A DNA stretch of 11,224 bases from a candidate division WWE3 bacterium CG_4_9_14_3_um_filter_43_9 (GTDB lineage Bacteria > Patescibacteriota > CPR3 > GCA-002780085), in assembly GCA_002791435.1 (NCBI GenBank), contig PFXB01000101.1:1-11224 (forward strand), in the 5' to 3' direction. Position numbers and translations under genes: made by a program. Of this stretch, positions 6,065 through 11,224 are shown piece after piece (position 1 is the stretch's first letter; each line of letters begins with the position of its first letter). The notes beneath the pieces were generated by a model that saw nothing but the letters and a program-made list of their open reading frames with translations, did no database searches and had not been told where the DNA came from.

Positions 6065-6092
6065 AATATACCCAAATTACCTCATTTTACAA
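6065..6092 (-). promoter_or_regulatory. Promoter of the CAP gene (leaderless transcript)
   Basis: It has TTGTAA (6087-6092), a 16-nt spacer ending AATTTGGG, and TATATT (6065-6070), with the same -35 hexamer and spacing as the tRNA-Glu promoter. A start 6-8 nt downstream falls at about 6057-6059, only 3-5 nt before ATG 6054. The message would therefore have no room for a ribosome binding site. Confidence 0.75.
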
Positions 6093-6094
6093 AA

Positions 6095-6108
6095 ATTTCT
6101 TAAGAAAT
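6095..6108. promoter_or_regulatory. 14-nt perfect palindrome next to the CAP promoter -35
   Basis: ATTTCTTAAGAAAT lies 2 nt upstream of the -35 hexamer of the CAP promoter. On the minus strand a TTTT run follows it. It could be an operator for a dimeric regulator or the end of an upstream transcript. AT-rich chance symmetry is possible. Confidence 0.35.
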
Positions 6109-6128
6109 AGTAGGTTGTAATTTGGAGA

Positions 6129-6166
6129 ATACTTAACTTATTTACAATTTAATTGAAGTTGAGTAT
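6129..6166. repeat. Inverted repeat upstream of CAP promoter
   Basis: ATACTTAACTT (6129-6139) is inverted against AAGTTGAGTAT (6156-6166) with a 16-nt loop, 10 of 11 bases complementary (a G-U pair in plus-strand RNA). A plus-strand TTTACA-N17-TATATT promoter-like pair overlaps it, but no plus-strand gene follows. It sits in otherwise empty AT-rich DNA between the phosphatase and CAP genes. Confidence 0.45.
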
Positions 6167-6219
6167 ATTAGGACTTTCTTTTCAGATTATCTACTTTTTA
6201 TTTTACAAACGCAATACAT

Positions 6220-6348
6220 CTATTTTTTAACTCTTAAATCCGCCCAGATGCTATCTCTTACTTTTTTGATGCCAGAAAGACCGAAAGAATAGGCCGTAAC
6301 AAATTTGGATAAGTTTAAGCTTAAAATCAATCCGAGCTCGAAAACCAT
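6220..6348 (-). CDS. Possible 42-aa small ORF or gene remnant
   Basis: An ATG at 6348 opens a 42-codon frame ending in TAG. The peptide starts MVFELGLILSLNLSKFV and ends KKVRDSIWADLRVKK, a hydrophobic stretch followed by a basic amphipathic tail that looks more protein-like than random. There is no Shine-Dalgarno site, and the ATG lies inside a repeat fragment. The frame is also continuous with that of the upstream phosphatase if its TGA were read through. I recognise no family. It may be the 3' remnant of a decayed gene or chance. Confidence 0.2.
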   Translation of the reverse strand: MVFELGLILSLNLSKFVTAYSFGLSGIKKVRDSIWADLRVKK

Positions 6349-6370
6349 GGCGCAAGCCGTAGTAGTTCAT
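6341..6370 (-). repeat. Repeat fragment that supplies the phosphatase stop codon
   Basis: This 29-30 nt stretch matches the thpR insert end at 3454-3482 in 25 of 29 positions (GAACTAC, then CGGCTTGCGCC, then TGGT). Its ATGAAC start contributes the TGA that ends the upstream phosphatase gene. Only the first module of the element is present; the CCGCCGA palindrome is missing. Confidence 0.7.
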
Positions 6371-7143
6371 ATATTTTTTAATAGTTTCAGCATCTGATCA
6401 TGAATTTTGCCATTGGTAGCCAAAACTGAGGTTGAGCGATTTGAAATCTCATTCCCTTGAATATCAGTCACTTTTCCTTTGGCCTCGGAAACCAACAAAG
6501 CTCCTGGCAAAATGTCCCAGGAGTACGTTTTTACGTTAAAGTAGATATCGAATTTTCCAGTGGCAACATAGGTCATGGCAGCTAATCCACATCCAAATAT
6601 CCTAAGATGCATCGTCTTTTCAAAAATTTTTTCTAAAGCTGCGATTGTTCTTATTCTTGCTCCTTTTTTTGAGGATAAATGAGTCAAAACAATCGCATTC
6701 TTTAATTCCTGGTTGTCGCTGGTTTTTATTTTTTGACCATTCAGGGTCGCACCTCTCCCTTTTTCAGCCAAAAATAACTGGTCTTTGACTGGATTGTAAA
6801 TAACTGAAAGGATTGGCGTGTGGCTCTCAAGCAAACATAAACCAATCCTAAAGGGCGCACTGGCATGATAATAATTAATAGTCCCGTCAATCGGATCAAT
6901 AATCCAAAGGTATTTTGAGGATCCGCCGCTTGTTCCTTTTTCTTCGGAAAGAATTTTATGCCCAGGAAAGTTTTTCAGAATTGAACTAACAATAATTTTT
7001 TCCGGCTGAAAGTCAATCTCTGTTACAATGTCTCTCTTCCCTTTAAAAGACACTGCTTTGACTTTTTCCAGATTATCCATTAAAAGTCTGCCGGATTGTT
7101 TAACTGCTGCAACCGCAATAGTTTTAGCCCGCTCAAGATCCAT
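6367..7143 (-). CDS. Inositol-monophosphatase-family phosphatase
   Basis: The 258-residue protein carries every metal-site motif of the FIG/IMPase superfamily: DIVTEID near 38-44, SEEKG (66-70), DPIDGT (83-88) and the C-terminal WDILPGALLVSEAKG (209-223). Enzymes of this family use Mg2+ to remove phosphate from inositol phosphates, fructose 1,6-bisphosphate, histidinol phosphate or 3'-phosphoadenosine phosphate. Motifs alone do not decide the substrate. The ATG at 7143 is chosen because CGGAG lies seven bases upstream; a TTG at 7158 is in frame but has no such site. It follows the LCP gene by 71 nt. The TGA stop lies in a copy of the genome repeat, but the C-terminus (TNGKIHDQMLKLL) looks normal, so the protein is probably intact. 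Confidence 0.92.
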   Translation of the reverse strand: MDLERAKTIAVAAVKQSGRLLMDNLEKVKAVSFKGKRDIVTEIDFQPEKIIVSSILKNFPGHKILSEEKGTSGGSSKYLWIIDPIDGTINYYHASAPFRIGLCLLESHTPILSVIYNPVKDQLFLAEKGRGATLNGQKIKTSDNQELKNAIVLTHLSSKKGARIRTIAALEKIFEKTMHLRIFGCGLAAMTYVATGKFDIYFNVKTYSWDILPGALLVSEAKGKVTDIQGNEISNRSTSVLATNGKIHDQMLKLLKNI

Positions 7144-7214
7144 TAATTGTCTCCGCAAAACTTATTATTGATAACATGCATTTACCACTCCCCCAGGATG
7201 TTTTTTCTTGGCTG

Positions 7215-8204
7215 TCAAAAATCTAAATATTGCTGAATGGCTTTAAAATTGCCTCCTTTGGGCAATAAAATATAAGCCCCGTCCGAAGTATGCGAGGCGT
7301 ACAAGAAATTATCGGTGCTGATAATCTTGTCTTCTATTTTTAAATCAGGATCGTTTCTTAGGTAATCCCAAAGCGACCACATCTCATTAGTCGTAAGATT
7401 GGTTGAAAAATTATCCCTGACAATTTTAAAAAGACTGAAATAGCGCCATATATTTTGAGCTTTTAAAAGTTCATTTTTGATGGCTACCAAAACTTGCTGT
7501 TGACGAAATGAACGGTTAAAATCTCCCCCGTCTTCCACGCCGTAACGCGAACGAGCATAACGCAGGGCTTGCTCGCCATCCATTTTCTGCCAACCTTGAT
7601 CGAAATGAATATGCATTACCCCGGCGTCAACCTGATCGTTGTCGTTACGCGGATAATTATAGTCATCAAAGCCCTTCTGGACCAAAATCTCTATTCCTCC
7701 AAGCTCATCAATAATGCTGCGGAAACCGTCAAAATCGATTGTGACCCAAAGATCAATGGTAAGATTAAGGTCGTCTTCTAAGATTGCGATTAAATCTTCG
7801 GCTTTTTGCCGATCGGCATAGATACTATTTATTTTTCGGTTTTCCACCCATAAATCCCGCGGAATATTGACAAGTTTCACTTCTTTTCCTCCACAATCAA
7901 TCTGACCCAAAATAATCGTATCCGTCAGATATGCTCCGGCATGATTTTCCCCACCGTATCCTAGTATGATAATATTTAGTTTTTCCTGGTTTTTGATTTT
8001 TTCTTGGATTAAATTTTCTCCCAAGGAAAAACCACGGGAAAAAGCCGGTTTACTTTCCTGCCTCGCGGCAGCCGAGCGGGAACTCTCAAGAGATAAAACA
8101 TCAGCGCTTGGCCCAAGATTGGATTGCAGGTTTGAATCAGCAAAAATAAAAAGACCGGCGATAAAAATTAGAGGAATAAGTAGTATCAAAATTTTATATT
8201 TCAT
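7215..8204 (-). CDS. LCP family (LytR-CpsA-Psr) cell-envelope transferase
   Basis: This 329-residue protein has a single N-terminal signal-anchor helix (about residues 4-22), a Ser/Ala-rich linker, and an LCP domain from about 75 to 250. Visible motifs are YLTDTIILG (92-100), VNIPRD (112-117) with the phosphate-binding arginine, KINSIYA (124-130), LRYARSR (214-220) and DFNRSFRQQQVL (228-239). LCP enzymes act outside the membrane and move undecaprenyl-phosphate-linked glycopolymers onto peptidoglycan or, in some lineages, onto proteins. The start has AGGA six bases upstream. The gene lies 19 nt after the ASCH gene and probably belongs to the same transcript. The stop TGA is followed by an in-frame TAA eleven codons later. 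Confidence 0.93.
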   Translation of the reverse strand: MKYKILILLIPLIFIAGLFIFADSNLQSNLGPSADVLSLESSRSAAARQESKPAFSRGFSLGENLIQEKIKNQEKLNIIILGYGGENHAGAYLTDTIILGQIDCGGKEVKLVNIPRDLWVENRKINSIYADRQKAEDLIAILEDDLNLTIDLWVTIDFDGFRSIIDELGGIEILVQKGFDDYNYPRNDNDQVDAGVMHIHFDQGWQKMDGEQALRYARSRYGVEDGGDFNRSFRQQQVLVAIKNELLKAQNIWRYFSLFKIVRDNFSTNLTTNEMWSLWDYLRNDPDLKIEDKIISTDNFLYASHTSDGAYILLPKGGNFKAIQQYLDF

Positions 8205-8223
8205 TCAAAATCCTAAAGAATGA

Positions 8224-8607
8224 TTATAAAACCATCCACGGTCGGCGATCGCGTTTCTTAAAAAACATGGGGATTAAAACCGGTTGAACTTTATCTATAA
8301 AAATTATTGTTCCATATTTTGAATCTTCTCTCTCGTGCCAAAAGAGAGAATCCATTTTTATAAAGCGGTTATAATCGCGTTTAACTTTTTCTAACTGAAT
8401 ACTGTCCAAATTGTCATACGAAATTACCCGCGCGGCATTGAACTCTCCCAACACTTTCCCGCCCGTTTCCTTGATTAAAATCTTATCGCCCGAAGAAATA
8501 TGTCCAAACGGCAAGACTTTTCTTCTTGAAAGTCTTATATCCATGGTTTTTTTACCTGAAAAAATTTTTTGGATGGTTTTTTTGTCAAAAATAGCCAGAT
8601 GTTTCAT
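8224..8607 (-). CDS. ASCH-domain protein
   Basis: The 127-residue protein is a single PUA-like ASCH fold: IQKIFSGKKTMDIRLS (12-27), the FGHISSGDKILIKETGGKVLGEF core strand pair (34-56) and a C-terminal FFKKRDRRPWMVL. ASCH proteins bind RNA or modified nucleosides. The E. coli member YqfB hydrolyses N4-acetylcytidine using a Lys/Thr/Glu set in the equivalent G-K-T loop. Here the Gly-Lys-Lys-Thr is kept, but by my alignment Asp23 replaces the catalytic Thr, so that activity is not assured. It sits 28 nt after the rdgB-like gene without a clear Shine-Dalgarno site. The gene context suggests a role in handling unusual nucleotides. Confidence 0.75.
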   Translation of the reverse strand: MKHLAIFDKKTIQKIFSGKKTMDIRLSRRKVLPFGHISSGDKILIKETGGKVLGEFNAARVISYDNLDSIQLEKVKRDYNRFIKMDSLFWHEREDSKYGTIIFIDKVQPVLIPMFFKKRDRRPWMVL

Positions 8608-8635
8608 ATTGGTTTTGAGCTTTAAATTAAAGATT

Positions 8636-9184
8636 TCAGGCTTTGAGCAAAAATTCTTTAAGTTTTAAAATGGCTTTATATCTGCATGAAACACTATTTT
8701 TTTCTTCAGGCAACATTTCGGCCTGGGTCTTTTCCGATCCTTCTGGAATAAATATTGAATCCCAACCGAATCCTAAATTGCCTTTGGGTGTTTCAGAAAT
8801 TATCCCCGGGGTTTCTCCCAAAAAAGACTGGCAAAGGTCTTTTTCGAAAAAACTGAAACAGGTTTTAGTTACTACTGAATTATTCTTATTAAACTTGACT
8901 ATATCGCACAAAACCGCATAACCGCAAGTCTTTTCCATCCACCGCCCCAGCGCCCCCGGAAACCCTTTCAGACAATCAAGATATATTCCCGTATCTTCAA
9001 CCATAACAGTTTTTCCCGTTAATTCAAAAGCCTTTTTAGCCTTATCTTCGGCCACTTTTTGCACGTCGGTTTCCTGAATTTCCTCTAAGGATAATTCGAC
9101 TGATTTAATCTCAATTGGTAAAATTTTTTTCAATTCGTGCAATTTGTTTTTATTAGATGTGGTAAAAAATATTTCCTTTATCAT
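8636..9184 (-). CDS. rdgB: Non-canonical purine NTP pyrophosphatase, RdgB/HAM1 family
   Basis: The 182-residue enzyme has the order of HAM1 motifs: FTTSNKNKLHELKKIL (7-22; Ser-Asn-Lys grips the triphosphate), MVEDTGIYLD (61-70, metal and catalytic acidic residues), FPGALGRWM, GFGWDSIFIP (138-147) and SCRYKA (166-171), corresponding to the usual S-H-R-A-K base-recognition motif. It would hydrolyse dITP, ITP and XTP to monophosphates and so keep deaminated purines out of nucleic acids. The His of SHR is Cys here, a departure to note. It overlaps the upstream kinase gene by 4 nt (ATGA) and has no Shine-Dalgarno site, so it is likely translated by coupling. The length is slightly below the typical 190-200 residues. 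Confidence 0.92.
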   Translation of the reverse strand: MIKEIFFTTSNKNKLHELKKILPIEIKSVELSLEEIQETDVQKVAEDKAKKAFELTGKTVMVEDTGIYLDCLKGFPGALGRWMEKTCGYAVLCDIVKFNKNNSVVTKTCFSFFEKDLCQSFLGETPGIISETPKGNLGFGWDSIFIPEGSEKTQAEMLPEEKNSVSCRYKAILKLKEFLLKA

Positions 9185-9804
9185 TCTGTTTTGTGAAAAA
9201 TCTCTTTAAAGTGTGGGCGGTCAACTACAATTTCATCAATCACCTTTTCAACCTCATCATAAAGACTCTTGACATCTTTATTATTCGAAATGCTATAATC
9301 GGCTATCTCTATACATTTACCCACCTGTTGACCATCGGCTACCTGTCCTTTGCCCAAATCTCTTTCATCGATTTTTAAAAATCCCTGCCAATCTTTGGGA
9401 TCCCAAGGTTTATTGCGTTCAATCAGACGTTGATAGCGTAAAGACCGATCAGCCTCAACCGCCATCAGTACAAAATTGGGCAAAGTCTTTAAATAAATCA
9501 CCTCGCCGGGATTACGGATTCCCTCCAAAACCACCCGGTGACTGCCTTCCTGCTCTAAAAAATTAATAGACCGTTTGGCTAAGATATCACCGCCGTATTT
9601 TTGACGCAAATCATCACCTGTATCCTGTAATAAACCACGAGTCGTCGGAGAAAGACCGCGGTTTTTTACTTCCTGATGAACAATAAAGGAAAGAGAGAAA
9701 GTTACAAATCCGTAATGGGTGACCAGATAATCGGCCACCAATCCTTTGCCACAAGCCAAAGGTCCAACAATTCCGATAATATATTTTAAATTATCACCTG
9801 ACAT
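9181..9804 (-). CDS. P-loop nucleotide kinase, UPF0200 / dNMP-kinase-like
   Basis: The 207-residue protein has a kinase P-loop of the form G-PLACGKG (14-21), in which the usual Ser/Thr after Lys is Gly. LQDTGDDLRQKYGGDILAKRSI spans 59-80, VVLEGIRNPGEV 91-102 (Walker B-like), a lid region RLIERNKPWDP 126-136, and KIDERDL-KGQ then IEIADYSISNN 144-175. This set matches the archaeal UPF0200 and phage deoxynucleoside-monophosphate-kinase-like group of AAA/P-loop kinases related to dephospho-CoA kinase. Phosphorylation of a (deoxy)nucleoside monophosphate is the best guess. The start overlaps the CutA gene by 11 nt with no clear Shine-Dalgarno site; the next gene overlaps by 4 nt. It lies between genes for CutA and two ITPases, which supports a nucleotide role. 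Confidence 0.78.
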   Translation of the reverse strand: MSGDNLKYIIGIVGPLACGKGLVADYLVTHYGFVTFSLSFIVHQEVKNRGLSPTTRGLLQDTGDDLRQKYGGDILAKRSINFLEQEGSHRVVLEGIRNPGEVIYLKTLPNFVLMAVEADRSLRYQRLIERNKPWDPKDWQGFLKIDERDLGKGQVADGQQVGKCIEIADYSISNNKDVKSLYDEVEKVIDEIVVDRPHFKEIFHKTE

Positions 9805-10162
9805 AAGGTTTTACTTTTAAATTCGGTTTGGCTAAAGATGATTTTTTACCGTAATATTTTTTAACGTTTTTCTTAAGATAATGGTAATAAGGCTCATTGA
9901 TTTGATTAACCTTAAAAGCGCCGATAAACGGAACTTTGTAGCTGTGTATTTTTTCAACCTCGACTTTTATGGCTTTATAATTCTGTTTTAGGGTTTTTAT
10001 CAGCAATGCCGCCTCATCCGCTTCCTCGATTTTCTCTTCCCACCAGAACATCGATTGTATGGGAAAAAAATTGATACAGGTAGCCAGATGTTTTTCCAAA
10101 AGCGTTTTCCCGATTTTTTTGGCTTCTTCAATATCTTTACAGCTAAGATAGATAAGAATCAT
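9794..10162 (-). CDS. cutA: CutA family protein (divalent-ion tolerance / signalling trimer)
   Basis: The 122-residue protein matches CutA1 along its length: YLSCKDIEEAKKIGKTLLEKHLATCINFFPIQSMFWWEEKIEE (about 5-47) with the conserved A-C-N and the W-EEKI segment, LLIKT (53-57), and V--IHSYKVPFI (69-80). The typical family length is 105-115 residues; a basic tail (YYGKKSSLAKPNLKVKPYVR) is extra. CutA proteins form PII-like trimers. Their physiological role is unsettled, with copper tolerance in E. coli and other regulatory roles proposed elsewhere. The start has an AAGGA site. The gene sits 16 nt after the YjjX-type gene, and its end overlaps the kinase gene by 11 nt, so it is inside the nucleotide operon. 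Confidence 0.93.
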   Translation of the reverse strand: MILIYLSCKDIEEAKKIGKTLLEKHLATCINFFPIQSMFWWEEKIEEADEAALLIKTLKQNYKAIKVEVEKIHSYKVPFIGAFKVNQINEPYYHYLKKNVKKYYGKKSSLAKPNLKVKPYVR

Positions 10163-10178
10163 CTTTTTCCTTTTCGTT

Positions 10179-10742
10179 TTACACTTGTGACGTTTGACCT
10201 ATAAGTTTTAAGTCATCTTGATAATATTGGGTGTTGATAAATTTTGCAAGCGCAAAAACAACGCCCTGAAAATATGCATCTTCTCTGGTTACTTTATTTT
10301 TGGTAAACAAACCGAACATTCCGCCTTTTCTTTTGATGTTTTTTTCTCCGGTGATTCTTTCTAGAACCGCTCCCAGTTCGGTCTTTTTCTTCTTGATTTC
10401 CAGCCAGATTTTTTCCGGCACCAGCATCCGGGCAGAGGTTCCAACGCCAACCGTATCTTTCCGGTCTACAATCACTACCCAACCGCAAGTAAAAACACCG
10501 AATTTATGCTGCTCAATACCGCCCTCTATCCCAACCCCGAAATCGGCGTTCTGCAAAAGCAGGGCACTCTTGGCTCTATTTAAAGCTCCGGTAAAAGATT
10601 CTGCTGAACTTTTCGGCTGACAGGAAACATCTGATTCAGTTTCTTTCCCACTGACTTTAACCGTTTTAAAATATTGTTCAAAGGCCCGCCTGACCGCCTT
10701 AATTTTGACCGGATTAGTTGAACCTACCACAATCGTTATCAT
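10179..10742 (-). CDS. yjjX: Inosine/xanthosine triphosphatase, YjjX/DUF84 family
   Basis: The 187-residue protein has VGSTNPVKIKAVRRAF (6-21), SDVSCQPKSSAESFTGALNRA (37-57), GVGIEGGI (69-76) and KGGMFGLFTKNKVTREDAY (139-157), a near-complete match to the YjjX (PF01931) family. E. coli YjjX cleaves ITP and XTP to diphosphates, a different fold branch and product from RdgB, whose homologue lies two genes downstream. It overlaps the Nudix gene by 4 nt (ATGA) with GGAG six bases upstream of its start. The last 15 residues go past the usual end and look like a non-conserved tail. Confidence 0.92.
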   Translation of the reverse strand: MITIVVGSTNPVKIKAVRRAFEQYFKTVKVSGKETESDVSCQPKSSAESFTGALNRAKSALLLQNADFGVGIEGGIEQHKFGVFTCGWVVIVDRKDTVGVGTSARMLVPEKIWLEIKKKKTELGAVLERITGEKNIKRKGGMFGLFTKNKVTREDAYFQGVVFALAKFINTQYYQDDLKLIGQTSQV

Positions 10743-11224
10743 TTTTTCTCCGTCGGCAGATAAACTTCATTATTTTTCAAACATTTAATGGCCGCTTGTG
10801 TCGGACCAAATAATTTATCGGGAAGCGAATCAAACGCAAACCATCCCCATTGAATACACTTTTCCGGCTCCATCACCCTTGGTTCACCGTTAATATACTC
10901 TACCTGCATAAAAAGAGTAATATAATGTTTGGCATAACTTTCGATTTCATTAAGATCATTGCTGATGCAGAAAAAGCGGGGATTTTGGACCTTCAGGCCT
11001 GTTTCTTCACAAACCTCCCTGACGGCGCATTCTTCAAATGATTCACCGAATTCCAGATGGCCGCCGGGAAAACACCACTCATCTGCTCCGTGCGAACCTT
11101 TACGTTTACCCAAAAGGATTTTACCGTCATTCATCACTAAAACACCCAGGCCGACAAGCGGCTTTTGATTTTCATTCTTTTGAAATCCAACTTTTGTGGT
11201 TTGATTTTTCATAATTTCGGCCAT
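10739..11224 (-). CDS. Nudix hydrolase, NUDT15/MTH2-like (start at window edge)
   Basis: At least 161 residues. A complete Nudix box is present at 55-77: G-x5-E61-x7-R69-E70-V-C-E73-E74-T-G76-L77. Before it, VGLGVLVMNDGKILLGKRKGSHG and the WCFPGGHLEFGE continuation are typical of NUDT15/MTH2-type enzymes; after it, KHYITLFMQVEY and MEPEKCIQWGWF agree with the same subgroup. Members hydrolyse nucleotide triphosphates such as 8-oxo-dGTP, modified dNTPs or ADP-ribose; sanitation of the dNTP pool fits the neighbours. The first ATG is the last three bases of the window, so a longer N-terminus cannot be excluded. An internal ATG at 11212 has no ribosome binding site. Confidence 0.9.
   Translation of the reverse strand: MAEIMKNQTTKVGFQKNENQKPLVGLGVLVMNDGKILLGKRKGSHGADEWCFPGGHLEFGESFEECAVREVCEETGLKVQNPRFFCISNDLNEIESYAKHYITLFMQVEYINGEPRVMEPEKCIQWGWFAFDSLPDKLFGPTQAAIKCLKNNEVYLPTEKK

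Noticed and set aside
6144..6172. Plus-strand promoter TTTACA-N17-TATATT
   Set aside because: The spacing is good, but no plus-strand gene or RNA candidate follows and the region is AT-rich; chance is likely.
3001..10741. TGA reassigned to Trp or Gly (genetic code 4 or 25)
   Set aside because: Two TGA codons in thpR fall on plausible Trp positions, and several TGA stops are followed at once by in-frame TAA. However, the TGA-TAA pairs arise from ATGATA or GGTGATAA sequences belonging to overlapping downstream genes, six intact genes end naturally at TGA, and no intact gene contains an internal TGA. Decay of thpR explains the data better.

Overview
The window looks like an AT-rich, compact bacterial chromosome segment, most plausibly from a Candidate Phyla Radiation (Patescibacteria) organism. 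The grounds are indirect. Every gene lies on the minus strand with short or overlapping junctions. The CAP-domain protein begins with a FIPH-GN-PH-LR type leader that I associate with that group. Several genes start without a clear Shine-Dalgarno site, and small salvage and housekeeping proteins dominate. The phylum assignment is inference. TGA is a normal stop here: six intact genes end with it and none has an internal TGA.

Read in the direction of transcription (high to low coordinates), the window opens with a tight nucleotide-metabolism run at 8224-11224. It encodes a Nudix hydrolase (NUDT15/MTH2-like), a YjjX-type ITP/XTP phosphatase, CutA, a UPF0200-like P-loop nucleotide kinase, a RdgB/HAM1-type dITP/XTP pyrophosphatase and an ASCH-domain protein. 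Three of these junctions overlap by 4-11 nt. It continues without an obvious break into an LCP (LytR-CpsA-Psr) envelope protein and an inositol-monophosphatase-family phosphatase (6367-8204).

A 312-nt gap (6055-6366) holds a repeat fragment, a doubtful 42-codon ORF, two inverted repeats and a promoter for an apparently leaderless mRNA. That mRNA encodes a large CAP-domain surface protein with Ig-like domains and C-terminal membrane helices (4582-6054). A multi-pass membrane protein follows from its own promoter (3652-4419). Next is a broken thpR (RNA 2',3'-cyclic phosphodiesterase) with one frameshift, two TGA codons and an in-frame palindromic insert (3001-3650).

A repeat-filled intergenic stretch (2720-3000) precedes an aromatic-amino-acid-permease-like transporter, a phosphoribosyltransferase and a DJ-1/PfpI protein. 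The window closes with tRNA-Glu(CTC), which reads directly into the start of a truncated secreted-protein gene.

Two patterns run across the genes. First, three promoters (before tRNA-Glu, the CAP gene and the permease) share a nearly fixed 16-nt spacer as well as the -10 box. Second, nested palindromic elements built from shared modules occur at 839-919, 2785-2890, inside thpR (3367-3480), and as a fragment that supplies the stop codon of the phosphatase gene (6341-6370). I see no phage, CRISPR, insertion sequence with a transposase, or recognisable new defence system.
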